Under the pieces are notes generated by a model that had not been told where the DNA came from, searched no databases, and saw only the letters and a program-made list of their open reading frames with translations. From positions 47,623 through 111,622 of the forward strand of contig JABMNH010000018.1 in NCBI GenBank assembly GCA_013205245.1: 64,000 nucleotides of DNA, in the 5' to 3' direction. This document shows, piece by piece, positions 1-10,710 of the stretch. This DNA comes from Flavobacteriales bacterium. GTDB lineage: Bacteria > Bacteroidota > Bacteroidia > Flavobacteriales > Flavobacteriaceae. The position numbers were made by a program, and so were the translations under genes. Positions within the stretch are counted from its first letter, which is position 1; each line of letters opens with the position of its first letter.

Positions 1-1389
1 ATCATAACAAATCTGAGCTGCTTTAAGTACATTATAACTGTCGGCTTCAGAGAAAACAACACGTTTTGGATCTGTCTTGGCTCTGTTAGTTATCATGCGC
101 ATTAATTTGTTGCCAGTACCCAATCTTGCTGCTAGTGCTTCTTTATATGCATCCCAATCTGTAATAGGTTTTTTTGCAACACCAGAATCCATAGCGGCTT
201 TGGCAACTGCGGGAGGAATACTTGTAATTAAGCGGTTATCAAAAGGTTTTGGTATGATATAATTTTTACCAAATTCAAGACTTTTTAGGTTGTATGTTTT
301 TATAACTTGTTCTGGTACGGGTTCTTTAGTTAAATTAGCCAAAGCTATTACAGCGGCCAATTTCATTTCTTCGTTAATAGCAGTTGCTCTTACATCTAAA
401 GCGCCTCTAAAAATATAAGGAAATCCTAAAATGTTATTTACTTGATTTGGATAATCAGACCGGCCAGTACCCATAATAATGTCACTACGAGATGCCATAG
501 CAAGAGGGTAATCAATTTCTGGATCTGGATTTGCTAAGGCAAAAACTATGGGGTTTTTAGCCATAGTTTTTAGCATTTTTGGTGTTACCAATCCGCCTTT
601 AGACAAGCCTAGAAATACATCACAACCAACCATGGCTTCTTCTAAATTATGAACATCGCGATTAGTTGCGAATTCGGCTTTTTGTTCAGAAAGGTTAGGG
701 TCATCTTTTCGGATAGCACCTTTGCTATCACACATTATAATATTCTCGCCTTTAATGCCTAGTTTTTTGTAAAGTTTGCTACAAGAAATAGCTGCAGCTC
801 CAGCACCACTAACAACTACGATGGCATCTTCTATTTTTTTATTGGCTATTTCAAGTGCATTTAATAAGGCTGCTGCAGAAATAATAGCAGTACCATGTTG
901 ATCATCATGCATTACAGGAATGTCTAATTCCTCTTTTAGTCTGCGTTCAATTTCAAAAGCCTCTGGCGCTTTAATATCTTCTAAGTTAATACCGCCAAAA
1001 GTTGGTGCTATATTCTTAACTGTTTCAATAAATTTATCTACATCGCGGGTATCAACTTCAATGTCAAAAACATCAATGTCTGCCATTATTTTAAATAAGA
1101 GTCCTTTTCCTTCCATCACAGGTTTCCCTGCTAAAGCACCAATATCACCAAGACCTAAAACGGCAGTACCATTAGATATAACGGCAACTAAATTTCCTTT
1201 GGCTGTATATTTATAGGCGTTGTCTGGATTTTTTTCAATTTCTAAACAAGGCTCGGCTACACCAGGCGAATATGCTAAAGATAAGTCGCGTTGTGTGGCG
1301 TGTTTTTTTGTTGGTGTGACTTCTATTTTTCCTGGAGTTGGGAATTCGTGATAGTCTAAAGCTTCACTTTTTTTTCTTGTAGAACTCAT
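1..1389 (-). CDS. maeB: NADP-dependent malic enzyme (MaeB type), C-terminal part outside window
   Basis: Oxidatively decarboxylates malate to pyruvate with reduction of NAD(P). The reading frame runs on the minus strand from the ATG at 1389 through the window edge, so 463 codons are visible and the 3' end is missing. The visible part includes the malic enzyme N-terminal segment with [11 protein letters not shown], the DDQHGTA motif, and a Rossmann-type [10 protein letters not shown] stretch. The last residues (from about 430, with [16 protein letters not shown]) are the start of the phosphotransacetylase-like domain of the long MaeB class. That domain usually senses acetyl-CoA and is not itself catalytic. 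Nothing visible suggests damage. Two plus-strand frames inside are shadows. Confidence 0.93.
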   Translation of the reverse strand, partial: MSSTRKKSEALDYHEFPTPGKIEVTPTKKHATQRDLSLAYSPGVAEPCLEIEKNPDNAYKYTAKGNLVAVISNGTAVLGLGDIGALAGKPVMEGKGLLFKIMADIDVFDIEVDTRDVDKFIETVKNIAPTFGGINLEDIKAPEAFEIERRLKEELDIPVMHDDQHGTAIISAAALLNALEIANKKIEDAIVVVSGAGAAAISCSKLYKKLGIKGENIIMCDSKGAIRKDDPNLSEQKAEFATNRDVHNLEEAMVGCDVFLGLSKGGLVTPKMLKTMAKNPIVFALANPDPEIDYPLAMASRSDIIMGTGRSDYPNQVNNILGFPYIFRGALDVRATAINEEMKLAAVIALANLTKEPVPEQVIKTYNLKSLEFGKNYIIPKPFDNRLITSIPPAVAKAAMDSGVAKKPITDWDAYKEALAARLGTGNKLMRMITNRAKTDPKRVVFSEADSYNVLKAAQICYD

Positions 1390-1460
1390 AACATTGTTGG
1401 TTTAATGTAAAAATGAAGGGCAAAGGTAAATTAATTAGTATAACAGAAAACTAATAATTG

Positions 1461-2387
1461 TCATAGTTTTAAAAACTTTATATTGCGTAATAAACCTGTG
1501 TATTTTGTGCGCTTTACAGCAGATTTTTTAAAAATTTTTTGAAAGCCTTCTTGTGTAATTTCTTCCCAATCTGTTTTCGAGAAATTCAGTAAATTATCTT
1601 GTGGTTCGAATAATGGTTCTTGATGAGGTGTGGAAAACCGATTCCACGGACAAACATCTTGACAGATATCGCATCCAAATTGCCAATCGTTGAATTTTCC
1701 TTTTTGTGAATTTGGTATGCCGTCTTTTAATTCTATGGTAAAATACGAAATACATTTGCTGCCATCAACAGTATTGTTTGGTAAAATAGCTTGGGTAGGG
1801 CAGGCGTCTATACATTGTGTGCAATTACCACAATGATCTGTTTTAAAAGCATCGTCATAAGCCAATGGCAAATCTATTATGAGTTGTGCCAAAAAATAAA
1901 AGGATCCTTTTTTTTTGGTGATTAGCAAACTGTTTTTACCTGTCCATCCCAATCCTGCTTTTTTTGCCCAAGCGCGTTCTAAAACAGGAGCAGAGTCAAC
2001 AAAAACACGTCCGTTAACTTCACCAATTTTTTGTTGGATGTTTTGTAATAATGTTTTGAGTTTGTCTTTAATGACAAAATGATAATCTTCGCCATAGGCA
2101 TACTTCGCTATTTTATAAGAATCGGCTCTTTGAATTTTAGATGGATAATAATTATAAGATAATGATATAACCGATTTGGCATCTTCTACCAATAATCGTG
2201 GGTCTAAACGTTTATCAAAATGGTTTTGCATATACCGCATCTCACCGTGATAATTGTTCTTTAGCCAGTTTTCTAATTTAGGAGCTTCGGCTTCTAAAAA
2301 ATCCGCTTTAGCGATACCACACTGATCGAAACCTAAATGTAAAGCTTCTTGTTTTATAAAATCGCTGTATTCTTGAGGTGTTTTCAA
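1461..2387 (-). CDS. queG: Epoxyqueuosine reductase QueG
   Basis: Last step of tRNA queuosine synthesis, reducing epoxyqueuosine to queuosine with cobalamin and two [4Fe-4S] clusters. At 308 residues it has the usual family length. Visible marks are the catalytic Asp in [12 protein letters not shown] (D131), a ferredoxin-like set C186-C189-C192-C196 ([13 protein letters not shown]), and the second set around C239, C242 and C246 ([11 protein letters not shown]). The start must be TTG at 2387: the frame is closed by a stop 15 bases upstream and the next ATG would remove 49 residues. It lies 15 bases after ruvB on the same strand, so the two are probably cotranscribed. Confidence 0.93.
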   Translation of the reverse strand: MKTPQEYSDFIKQEALHLGFDQCGIAKADFLEAEAPKLENWLKNNYHGEMRYMQNHFDKRLDPRLLVEDAKSVISLSYNYYPSKIQRADSYKIAKYAYGEDYHFVIKDKLKTLLQNIQQKIGEVNGRVFVDSAPVLERAWAKKAGLGWTGKNSLLITKKKGSFYFLAQLIIDLPLAYDDAFKTDHCGNCTQCIDACPTQAILPNNTVDGSKCISYFTIELKDGIPNSQKGKFNDWQFGCDICQDVCPWNRFSTPHQEPLFEPQDNLLNFSKTDWEEITQEGFQKIFKKSAVKRTKYTGLLRNIKFLKL

Positions 2388-2402
2388 AAGCCGACAAATT
2401 GT

Positions 2403-3425
2403 TTAAAACAACTCGTTTTGTTTGCCATTTTTATCACGACCAAGATGTTTATAGGCAAGCTCGGTAGCTTCTCGACCTCTAGGCGTGCGCATAATAAAAC
2501 CTTCTTGAATTAAAAATGGTTCATACACTTCTTCAATAGTTTCTGCATTTTCAGATACCGATGTTGCAAGTGTGCTCAGTCCAACAGGACCTCCTTTAAA
2601 TTTATCAATAATGGTTATTAAGATTTTGTTGTCCATTTCGTCAAGGCCATGGGCATCAACATTTAAGGCATTTAAAGCATACTTTGCAATTTTAATATCG
2701 ATGCTGCCATTGCCTTTTATTTGTGCAAAATCACGTACACGTCTTAGAAGCGCATTGGCAATACGTGGTGTTCCCCGACTTCTGCCAGCAATTTCTATAG
2801 CAGCTTCCATACTAATAGGTACTTTTAAAATAGTGGCACTGCGTTGTAAAATGGTGGTTAAAACTTCTGTATTGTAATATTGTAACCGGCTCGTGATGCC
2901 AAATCTGGCACGCATTGGCGCGGTTAATAAACCAGATCTCGTGGTAGCGCCAACTAAAGTAAAGGGTTCTAAATTTAGCTGAACAGTTCTGGCATTTGGG
3001 CCAGATTCAATCATAATATCAATTTTAAAATCCTCCATAGCTGTGTAGAGATATTCTTCTACAACAGGACTTAAACGGTGAATTTCGTCAATAAATAAAA
3101 CATCTCGTGCTTCAAGATTTGTTAACAAACCAGCTAAATCGCCAGGTTTGTCTAAAACGGGGCCAGAAGTTATTTTGATACCCGTATTTAATTCGTTAGC
3201 TAAAATATGTGCCAATGTGGTTTTGCCTAATCCTGGAGGGCCGTGAAATAGCGTATGATCTAAAGCTTCATCTCTAAGATTAGCGGCTTCAACAAATATT
3301 TTCAAGTTAGATTTAACTTGATCTTGACCCGAAAAATCATCAAAAGACAAGGGTCTTAATTTTTTTTCGATTTCTAAATCTGTAGGGGATAAATTTTCTA
3401 AAGAAGGATCTAGTTCTGAATTCAT
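2403..3425 (-). CDS. ruvB: Holliday junction branch migration ATPase RuvB
   Basis: Hexameric AAA+ motor that drives branch migration of Holliday junctions together with RuvA. With the ATG at 3425 the protein has 340 residues, the normal length. Walker A is GPPGLGKT (62-69), Walker B with LFIDEIH at 110-116, the sensor-1 segment GATTRSG at 159-165, and the arginine-finger region MRARFG follows at 171-176. A longer frame begins with TTG at 3443, but its six extra residues are hydrophobic and unlike RuvB N-termini, so the ATG was chosen. ruvA is not in the window. queG follows closely downstream. Confidence 0.95.
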   Translation of the reverse strand: MNSELDPSLENLSPTDLEIEKKLRPLSFDDFSGQDQVKSNLKIFVEAANLRDEALDHTLFHGPPGLGKTTLAHILANELNTGIKITSGPVLDKPGDLAGLLTNLEARDVLFIDEIHRLSPVVEEYLYTAMEDFKIDIMIESGPNARTVQLNLEPFTLVGATTRSGLLTAPMRARFGITSRLQYYNTEVLTTILQRSATILKVPISMEAAIEIAGRSRGTPRIANALLRRVRDFAQIKGNGSIDIKIAKYALNALNVDAHGLDEMDNKILITIIDKFKGGPVGLSTLATSVSENAETIEEVYEPFLIQEGFIMRTPRGREATELAYKHLGRDKNGKQNELF

Positions 3426-3471
3426 GATACAAATATAAATCAATTAAAAGGAATGCAGATATCTTAAAAAA

Positions 3472-3873
3472 TTATTCTACAGTTAGCGGTGCATTAATAA
3501 CCACAGCACCTAAAAATTGTTTTTTAATAGCCACATTTGCGCTGTCGGCAGAAATATGTGTTCTAAAATTCCCAACCATTACTTTCCAATCTGGTGTATC
3601 AAACATTATATGGGCTTTTAAAGTTGGAAATAACTTTTCGAATTTACTTTTAAAATTATAAGCAATGGTTTCATTGCCATTGTATAATTGTATTCTGTAG
3701 CCTAAAGTAGGATGTGCTGCGTTGTAAGCCTTTTTCTTAATTAAAATTGAGTCAATTTTTATGTTTTTAACAATAGAGATGTTGTTTTGTGACTCTTGGC
3801 TAAAAGCCGATGTGACCATTAAAAAGATCGAAACTTGTACAATTAAAGACAAAAAAGTGTTTTTTGATTTCAT
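3472..3873 (-). CDS. Secreted SPOR-domain-like protein
   Basis: A 133-residue protein with an N-terminal signal peptide (residues 1-25, hydrophobic core LIVQVSIFLMVTSAF before SQE). The rest resembles a single SPOR-type fold: GYRIQLYNG near 58-66 forms the first strand, and DWKVMVGNFRT with the following Ala/Asp-rich helix and FLGAVVINAPL forms the second half. SPOR domains bind denuded glycan strands of peptidoglycan. The family assignment is by eye and the domain is divergent. It is transcribed away from the act operon, with ruvB 47 bases downstream. A structural role in the periplasm is the most that can be inferred. Confidence 0.6.
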   Translation of the reverse strand: MKSKNTFLSLIVQVSIFLMVTSAFSQESQNNISIVKNIKIDSILIKKKAYNAAHPTLGYRIQLYNGNETIAYNFKSKFEKLFPTLKAHIMFDTPDWKVMVGNFRTHISADSANVAIKKQFLGAVVINAPLTVE

Positions 3874-4196
3874 AAATAGTTATCTTTTGTTTTTTATAAG
3901 TCCTATTTAACTTATATGTTCTACTATTAACAAACAGGTTTAAAGGTGTTTGTGTAAATTTTTCTTTAGCTTATTTTATAATTTATTTACTGGTGGCTAA
4001 ATTAACAAATGTTTGATTAATATTTTGGTTATTGTTTAGAATGATTATAAATTGCGCACCTATTTATATTAAATTTTGAAAATAGCTATTTAATAGTATT
4101 TTTGTCAAATATTAATAAAAATTAAATGACTATAGTTTTATAGATTAAAACCTTAGAAAAAATTATACCAAACAAGAAAATAATATTATTTTTAAT
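3874..4196 (+). promoter_or_regulatory. Divergent intergenic region with candidate act operon promoter
   Basis: AT-rich spacer between the divergent SPOR-like gene and actA. A -33-like TTTG lies at 4075-4078, followed after 18 bases by TATTTTTG at 4097-4104, an exact match to the Bacteroidota -7 consensus TAnnTTTG. A start near 4110 would give an untranslated leader of about 85 bases before actA. No small ORF, repeat or stable hairpin stands out in the rest. The match is by eye and the region is AT-rich, so chance matches are possible. Confidence 0.45.
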
Positions 4197-5699
4197 ATGA
4201 AAAGTGTGAAAAAACACAGTCTAGTCAATAAAATAATCTATTTAAGTCTTACTTTCTTATTATTTTTAAACTTCAACGTTTCGGGTCAGACAGGTAATTA
4301 TGACAAAGGCAAACAACTGTTTAATGTCAATTGTGCAGCCTGCCACAAATTGGATAAAAAATTAATTGGTCCAGCTTTAGCTAATATAACCGATAAACGT
4401 TCAAAAGAATGGCTACATGCATGGATAAAAGACAATAATGCTTTACGTGCCAGTGGCGATGCCGATGCAAATGCATTGTTTAAGGAATATAATGGCATGC
4501 CAATGATGCAATATCCTCAGTTTACTGCTCAAGATATTGATGATATTTTAGCATATACAAGTGGCAAACCAAAAGAAATTGCTCAAAATACGGCTGTTGC
4601 AAAAGTAGATCCTAAAGTTGCCGAGGGCAAACAATTATTTCAAGCCAATTGTGCCGCTTGCCATAAATTGGATAAAAAATTAATTGGTCCAGCTTTAGCT
4701 AATATAACCGATAAACGTTCAAAAGAATGGCTCCATGCTTGGATAACAGACAATAATGCTTTACGTGCTAGTGGTGATGCCGATGCCAATGCACTGTTTA
4801 AAGAATACAATGGTATGCCAATGATGCCATTTCCGCAATTATCGGCAGATGATATTGATAAAATTCTCGCTTATACTTCTTATGTTGAAGTTAAAGCCGA
4901 TGTTACACAATCAAAAGATTCTAATTTAGCCAAACCTAAAGCCTCAACTGCTTGGATGAGTATTGTACTTGGCTTGGTTTTATTACTTGTTATTGTTTGG
5001 ATTTTTGTCAAAAGTAACAATGGCTTCTTAAAAATAGCGGCTACAATCTTCTTGTTATTTGGAATTGCTTATCTTGGTTTTGGTGCTTTGTTTCAAGTTG
5101 GTATAGATACAGATTACCAACCTATTCAACCCATCCAATTTTCACATAAAATCCACTCTGGAGATAACAAAATTGACTGTCAATACTGTCATTCATCTGC
5201 AAAACACAGTAAAACTTCGGGCATACCAAGTTTAAATGTGTGTATGAATTGCCACAAAAGTATATCAGAATACAATGGTCCTGTAACATCCGATAAGGAC
5301 AAAGCTTTTTATGATGGCGAAATTCAAAAAGTATATGATGCCATTGGCTGGGATAAAGATAATACAGCTTACAAACCAAATTTTGAACAAGTCCCTGTAA
5401 AATGGATATTGGTTCATAATTTAGCCGATTTCGCTTATTTTAATCACTCGCAACACGTAACTGTAGCTGGCGTAACTTGTCAAACTTGTCATGGTCCTGT
5501 TGAAACAATGGAGGAGGTTAAACAATTTTCAAAACTAACTATGGGTTGGTGTATAGAATGTCATAAAACAACCGAAGTCAAAATGAAAGGCAATGGTTAT
5601 TATAACAACATTCACGATCAATTATCTAAGAAATACGGTATAGAAAAAGTTACAGAAGCCCAAATGGGTGGTCAAGAATGTGGTAAATGTCACTATTAA
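4197..5699 (+). CDS. actA: ActA, multiheme c-type cytochrome of alternative complex III
   Basis: Electron-carrying subunit of the quinol:cytochrome c oxidoreductase known as alternative complex III. The 500-residue protein has an N-terminal signal or anchor (about 10-30), two near-identical monoheme cytochrome modules (CAACH at 46-50 and 152-156), two membrane segments (about 252-272 and 278-298), then a pentaheme part with CxxCH at 328-332, 349-353, 428-432, 452-456 and 495-499. That gives seven heme sites in total. The two monoheme modules repeat with a period of 106 residues (318 bp) and share a 68-bp identical DNA tract. It is the first gene of the act-cox operon. Confidence 0.92.
   Translation: MKSVKKHSLVNKIIYLSLTFLLFLNFNVSGQTGNYDKGKQLFNVNCAACHKLDKKLIGPALANITDKRSKEWLHAWIKDNNALRASGDADANALFKEYNGMPMMQYPQFTAQDIDDILAYTSGKPKEIAQNTAVAKVDPKVAEGKQLFQANCAACHKLDKKLIGPALANITDKRSKEWLHAWITDNNALRASGDADANALFKEYNGMPMMPFPQLSADDIDKILAYTSYVEVKADVTQSKDSNLAKPKASTAWMSIVLGLVLLLVIVWIFVKSNNGFLKIAATIFLLFGIAYLGFGALFQVGIDTDYQPIQPIQFSHKIHSGDNKIDCQYCHSSAKHSKTSGIPSLNVCMNCHKSISEYNGPVTSDKDKAFYDGEIQKVYDAIGWDKDNTAYKPNFEQVPVKWILVHNLADFAYFNHSQHVTVAGVTCQTCHGPVETMEEVKQFSKLTMGWCIECHKTTEVKMKGNGYYNNIHDQLSKKYGIEKVTEAQMGGQECGKCHY
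4308..4861 (+). repeat. In-frame tandem duplication (318-bp period) inside actA
   Basis: Two copies of a monoheme cytochrome module lie one after the other, copy 1 starting near 4308 and copy 2 near 4626. A stretch of 68 bases is identical (4347-4414 and 4665-4732), while the DNA on both sides differs mainly at silent positions. The rest of the module also aligns without gaps up to the ILAYTS motif. The linker between copies (residues about 123-142) is not duplicated. Confidence 0.9.
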
Positions 5700-5727
5700 T
5701 TAGAATATAGAAATACGTATATAAACG

Positions 5728-8700
5728 ATGGCATCAAATAAAAAATACTGGAGAAGTGTTGAAGAATTAAACTCAGACAATTCTGTTGTTGATCAGCTTA
5801 TGCAAAAAGAATTTGTAGAAGAAATTCCTACAGATGCTTTTTTAGGCGATAAAGAAAGTTTATCAAACTCATCAACTACCAGACGTGATTTTCTTAAATA
5901 TGTTGGGTTTTCTACAGCAGCAGCTTCTTTAGCGGCTTGTCAAGGACCTGTTCTAAAATCGATTCCTTATGTTGTAAAACCAGATAATATCATTCCTGGT
6001 GTGGCTAATTTTTACGCATCTACTATGGCAGATGGTTCAGATTTTGCAAATATATTGGTAAAAGTGCGCGAAGGCCGTCCTATTAAAATTGAGCCAAATA
6101 AAATGGCTGGTACTTGGGGCTCAACTTCTGCAAGAGTGCAAGCTTCGGTTTTATCTTTATATGATAACAACAGATTGCGTGGTCCATTGGCTCATAATAA
6201 AACAACAAACTGGTCTGCTTTAGATTCAAAAGTAGTTGAGACATTAAATACATTAAAAAGCAACAAAGAAAAAATAGTTGTTTTAACAGGTACAACTGCA
6301 AGCCCTACATCCGATAAGGTTATAGCCGATTTCGCCAAATCTTTTGGTAATGTACAACATGTGGTTTACGATGCTTTATCAGAAAGTGCTGCCTTAGATG
6401 CTTTCGAAACCATGTATGGTTTACGCGCATTGCCAAATTATAAATTTGAGAATGCAGATCTTATTGTATCGATTGGCGCCGACTTTTTAGGCGATTGGCA
6501 AGGTGGACAATACAGTGCCGCTTACACCAAAGGACGTATTCCTGTAAAAGGAAAAATGTCTAAACACATTCAAATTGAATCAAATCTTTCTTTAACAGGT
6601 GCTAATGCCGATAATCGCATACCTGTAAAACCATCAGAACAAGTATTTGCTTTAATAAATCTTTATAATGCCGTTACCGGAAGTAGTTTTGCTTCAAATA
6701 AAACCCCTGCCGATGGGGCTATTAAAAATATAGCACAACATCTTAAAAAAATCGGTAACAAAGCCGTTGTTGTTTGTGGCATTCAAAATGCAGCAGCACA
6801 AATTCTAACGAATGCTTTAAACGAAGCTTTACAATCTGAAGTTTTTGATATCACTTCGCCACGTTTTGTAAAAGCAGGAAATGATACCGAAGTTAAAAAT
6901 TTAGTTGCCGATATGGCCGCAGGTAAAATTGGAGCACTATTGGTTTACAATGCCAATCCGTCTTACTCTTTACCAAATGCAAAAGCTTTTAACGACGCTT
7001 TAAAAAATGTAAAATTATCGGTTGCTTTTACCATGTCTGATGATGAAACAGCTGTAAATACACAATATGTTGCCACAACACCTCATTATCTTGAAGCTTG
7101 GGGCGATACCGAATTCCAATCAGGGCAGTTTGGTTTGATGCAACCAACTATAAATCCGTTGTTTGATACCCGTCAGTTTGAAGAGTCACTTTTAACGTGG
7201 ATGGGTGCTGATAAAAAGTATTATCAAACTTTACGAGATAACTGGTCAACGTCTATTTTAAATGGTGGTTCTTGGAACAAAGCTTTACACGACGGTCTTT
7301 TTAATGGTAAAAATACCGTTAAATTATCTGAGAAGAAAGTGGATGTATCAGCATCGGCTACAGCCTTATTAAAAGAAACTAAAACAGCCGATTTTGAATT
7401 GGCTTTATACGCCAAGACAGCTTTAGGCGATGGCAAACAAGCCAACAATCCTTGGTTACAAGAATTGCCAGACCCAATTACAAGAACATCTTGGGATAAT
7501 TACATGACCATTTCTGCTGCCGATGCCAAAGCATTAGGTCTAGAAAATTGGAATGTAAGTGATGGCGCTTTAAACGGAAGTAAAGTAAATTTAAAAGTTG
7601 GCAGCATTGTTTTAAATAATGTACCTGCCTTTATTCAACCAGGTCAAGCCAAAGGAAGTATTGGTTTAGCTGTTGGTTATGGCAGAACGTCTGGCATGCA
7701 AAACGAAATGATGACGGGTGTTAATGCTTTTGCAATGATGCAAGACTTTAATCCGGCTCAAACCGTAAGTATAGAAAAAGTAGCAGGAACACATGAATTT
7801 GCATGTGTGCAATTGCAACACACCATAATGGGACGTGATGAAATCATAAAAGAAACCACTTTAGATGATTTTATTAATAAACCGAAAGATGAGTGGAATA
7901 AAACCCCAGAGTTTTCTTTAAATCATGAAGCAGTTGCGGCAGAGAAAGTAGATTTATGGGAAAAATTTGATGACACTATTGGACATCATTTCAATTTATC
8001 TATAGATTTAGCTACCTGTACAGGTTGCGCATCTTGTGTTGTAGCCTGTCATGCAGAAAATAATGTGCCTGTTGTTGGTAAATACGAAATTCGTGTGAGT
8101 CGCGATATGCATTGGTTGCGTATTGATAGGTATTATACCTCTGATATGACCAACGAAAAAGCCAAAGAAGATGGTATTTTTGGATCGGGAGAAATGTTTA
8201 ACACCATGATGATTCCTCAAGAGAATCCACAAGTGGCTTTTCAACCCGTAATGTGTCAACATTGTAACCACGCACCTTGCGAAACAGTTTGCCCCGTTGC
8301 GGCAACATCGCATGGCCGTCAAGGTCAAAATCACATGTCATATAACCGTTGTATTGGTACACGTTATTGTGCCAATAACTGTCCTTATAAAGTACGTCGT
8401 TTTAACTGGTTTAAATATCCAGACAATAAAGAGTTCGACTTCAATATGAATAACGATCTTGGTAAAATGGTATTAAATCCAGACGTGGTTGTACGATCAA
8501 GAGGGGTTATGGAGAAATGTTCTATGTGTTTGCAAAAAACACAATTGAGTATTTTAACAGCTAAAAAAGAAGGACGTCCCGTTAAGGATGAAGAATTCCA
8601 AACAGCCTGTTCAAGTGCATGTCCTACTGGCGCTATGGTATTTGGCGATGTAAACGACAAAAAAAGTGAAGTAGCACATATTACAAAAGATGATCGCGCA

Positions 8701-8778
8701 TTTCATTTATTGGCCGAAGTAGGTACCAAACCAAATGTTATGTATCATCTTAAAGTTAGAAATACAGAAGAATCATAA
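5728..8778 (+). CDS. actB: ActB, molybdopterin-oxidoreductase-like iron-sulfur subunit of alternative complex III
   Basis: Large peripheral subunit of alternative complex III, a natural fusion of a molybdopterin-oxidoreductase-like domain (about residues 80-700) and an iron-sulfur domain (about 745-1016). A Tat-type twin arginine is seen at R52-R53 (TTRRDFLKYVG), followed by a lipobox-like SLAAC with Cys71, which fits a lipid-anchored exported protein. Cluster ligands start at CTGCASCVVAC (C764, C767, C770, C774) and continue with CQHCNHAPCETVCP, CIGTRYCANNCP and CSMC...CSSACP. The family's molybdopterin domain is known to lack the cofactor and this cannot be judged here. It starts 28 bases after actA. 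Confidence 0.94.
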   Translation: MASNKKYWRSVEELNSDNSVVDQLMQKEFVEEIPTDAFLGDKESLSNSSTTRRDFLKYVGFSTAAASLAACQGPVLKSIPYVVKPDNIIPGVANFYASTMADGSDFANILVKVREGRPIKIEPNKMAGTWGSTSARVQASVLSLYDNNRLRGPLAHNKTTNWSALDSKVVETLNTLKSNKEKIVVLTGTTASPTSDKVIADFAKSFGNVQHVVYDALSESAALDAFETMYGLRALPNYKFENADLIVSIGADFLGDWQGGQYSAAYTKGRIPVKGKMSKHIQIESNLSLTGANADNRIPVKPSEQVFALINLYNAVTGSSFASNKTPADGAIKNIAQHLKKIGNKAVVVCGIQNAAAQILTNALNEALQSEVFDITSPRFVKAGNDTEVKNLVADMAAGKIGALLVYNANPSYSLPNAKAFNDALKNVKLSVAFTMSDDETAVNTQYVATTPHYLEAWGDTEFQSGQFGLMQPTINPLFDTRQFEESLLTWMGADKKYYQTLRDNWSTSILNGGSWNKALHDGLFNGKNTVKLSEKKVDVSASATALLKETKTADFELALYAKTALGDGKQANNPWLQELPDPITRTSWDNYMTISAADAKALGLENWNVSDGALNGSKVNLKVGSIVLNNVPAFIQPGQAKGSIGLAVGYGRTSGMQNEMMTGVNAFAMMQDFNPAQTVSIEKVAGTHEFACVQLQHTIMGRDEIIKETTLDDFINKPKDEWNKTPEFSLNHEAVAAEKVDLWEKFDDTIGHHFNLSIDLATCTGCASCVVACHAENNVPVVGKYEIRVSRDMHWLRIDRYYTSDMTNEKAKEDGIFGSGEMFNTMMIPQENPQVAFQPVMCQHCNHAPCETVCPVAATSHGRQGQNHMSYNRCIGTRYCANNCPYKVRRFNWFKYPDNKEFDFNMNNDLGKMVLNPDVVVRSRGVMEKCSMCLQKTQLSILTAKKEGRPVKDEEFQTACSSACPTGAMVFGDVNDKKSEVAHITKDDRAFHLLAEVGTKPNVMYHLKVRNTEES

Positions 8779-8799
8779 ATTAAAGATTTATAATAAATT

Positions 8800-10194
8800 A
8801 TGTCTCATTACGAAGCACCTATAAGAGAACCATTAATTAATGGGGACAAAAGTTATCACGACATCAGTGTTGATGTTGCGGCGCCTGTAGAAGGTCGTGC
8901 CAATAAATTATGGTGGATTGCATTTTCAATTGCTTTAATCGCCTTTTTATCTGGTATAGGCGCTATTATATACACCATTGGTATGGGTATTGGCGTTTGG
9001 GGATTAAATAACCGCATTAACTGGGCTTGGGATATCACCAATTTTGTTTGGTGGGTAGGTATTGGTCATGCTGGTACTTTAATCTCTGCCGTGTTGTTAT
9101 TGTTCCGTCAGAAATGGCGTATGGGTATAAACAGATCTGCTGAGGCGATGACAATTTTTGCCGTTTTTCAAGCCGGATTATTTCCGATTATTCACATGGG
9201 TCGTGTATGGAATGCCTATTATGTTTTGCCATTGCCAAATGCTTTGGGTAATTTATGGGTTAATTTTAACTCACCATTATTATGGGATGTTTTTGCCATT
9301 TCAACATATTTATCGGTTTCATTGGTATTTTGGTATACAGGATTATTACCCGATTTCGCCATGTTAAGAGACCGTGCCGTCAAACCATTTCAAAAGAAAA
9401 TTTACAGTTTGTTAAGTTTTGGATGGTCTGGCAGATTAAAAGATTGGCAACGTTTTGAAGAAGTATCTTTAGTGTTGGCTGGTTTGGCAACACCACTTGT
9501 ATTATCTGTACACACAATTGTATCTATGGATTTTGCCACCTCGGTTATACCAGGATGGCACAGTACTATTTTCCCTCCATATTTTGTAGCTGGAGCCATA
9601 TTTTCTGGGTTTGCTATGGTGCAAACCTTGTTGATAATTATGCGTAAAGTTTCTAATTTAGAAGCTTATATTACACGTGTTCATATTGAAAATATGAATA
9701 AAGTAATTCTACTTACAGGTGGTATTGTAAGTGTGGCTTATATAACCGAATTTTTTGTAGGATGGTATTCTGGAAGTAGTTACGAAGATTACACATACCT
9801 ATCGGTTGGTGCTGCAACAGGACCATATTGGTGGGCATTTTGGGCATTAATAACCTGCAACTTTATAATTCCACAATCACTTTGGTTTAAAAAATTAAGA
9901 ACCAATTATATGTGGTCGTTCTTTATCTCTATCGTTATAAATATAGGGATGTGGTTCGAGCGTTTTGATATTATAGTTATCGATTTAAGTCGTGGTCATT
10001 TACCATCGTCTTGGACAATGTTTTCACCAACTTACGTTGATGTTGCTATTTTTATTGGAACGATAGGCTTTTTCTTTGTGCTGTTCTTATTATATGCACG
10101 TACTTTTCCAGTAATCGCGCAAGCAGAATTAAAGAGTATTTTAAAATCATCAGGAGAAAAATATAAAAAATTAAGAGGAGATAATCATGAGTAG
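8800..10194 (+). CDS. actC: ActC, NrfD-like membrane subunit of alternative complex III
   Basis: Integral membrane quinol-handling subunit of the NrfD/PsrC family. The 464 residues include about ten hydrophobic segments, with charged loops such as FRQKWRMGINRSAEAMT between them. The conserved features of the family seen are IGHAGTLISA in an early helix and HTIVSMDFATSVIPGWHSTIFPPYFVAGAIFSG-type sequence in the middle. It follows actB after 21 bases and its end overlaps actD by 8 bases, which suggests translational coupling. Confidence 0.94.
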   Translation: MSHYEAPIREPLINGDKSYHDISVDVAAPVEGRANKLWWIAFSIALIAFLSGIGAIIYTIGMGIGVWGLNNRINWAWDITNFVWWVGIGHAGTLISAVLLLFRQKWRMGINRSAEAMTIFAVFQAGLFPIIHMGRVWNAYYVLPLPNALGNLWVNFNSPLLWDVFAISTYLSVSLVFWYTGLLPDFAMLRDRAVKPFQKKIYSLLSFGWSGRLKDWQRFEEVSLVLAGLATPLVLSVHTIVSMDFATSVIPGWHSTIFPPYFVAGAIFSGFAMVQTLLIIMRKVSNLEAYITRVHIENMNKVILLTGGIVSVAYITEFFVGWYSGSSYEDYTYLSVGAATGPYWWAFWALITCNFIIPQSLWFKKLRTNYMWSFFISIVINIGMWFERFDIIVIDLSRGHLPSSWTMFSPTYVDVAIFIGTIGFFFVLFLLYARTFPVIAQAELKSILKSSGEKYKKLRGDNHE

Positions 10195-10705
10195 TACAAC
10201 CATTCAAGCCATTTTTGATGATGACGATGTACTTTTAAGTGCTGTTAAAGACTTAAAAGCGGCCAACTATCATATTGAAGAAGTATTCACGCCATTTCCA
10301 GTTCACGGACTAGAAAAAGCAGCGGGTTTAGAAAACACACGTATTGCAATCATGTCATTTATATATGGTGTTATTGGACTTTCGTTTTCTGTGTGGATGA
10401 TGAATTATATGATGATTCAAGACTGGCCACAAAACATTGGTGGAAAACCAAGTTTTAGCTTTGCCGAAAACATGCCAGCATTTGTGCCAATCATGTTTGA
10501 ATTAACCGTATTTTTTGCAGCACATTTAATGGTAATTACCTTTTATATGCGCAGTAAATTATGGCCATTTAAAGAAGCCGAGAATCCAGATGTTCGCACA
10601 ACCGATGATCATTTTATGGTTGAGGTGTCCACATCTAATGACGTTAAGGCCTTAGAAGATTTACTTAATAAAGTAGGTGCTAAAGAAATTAAAACAAAAG
10701 CATAA
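10187..10705 (+). CDS. actD: ActD, DUF3341 membrane subunit of alternative complex III
   Basis: Small membrane subunit of the complex with 172 residues. It has a soluble N-terminal part (1-55) that begins with a ferredoxin-like IQAIFDDDDVLLSAVKDL strand-helix unit, two membrane segments (about 57-80 and 100-122), and a soluble tail. The conserved HGLEKAAGL motif of DUF3341 is present before the first helix. The start ATG lies inside the end of actC. ActD is thought to be structural, with no cofactor. Confidence 0.92.
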   Translation: MSSTTIQAIFDDDDVLLSAVKDLKAANYHIEEVFTPFPVHGLEKAAGLENTRIAIMSFIYGVIGLSFSVWMMNYMMIQDWPQNIGGKPSFSFAENMPAFVPIMFELTVFFAAHLMVITFYMRSKLWPFKEAENPDVRTTDDHFMVEVSTSNDVKALEDLLNKVGAKEIKTKA

Positions 10706-10710
10706 GAACA

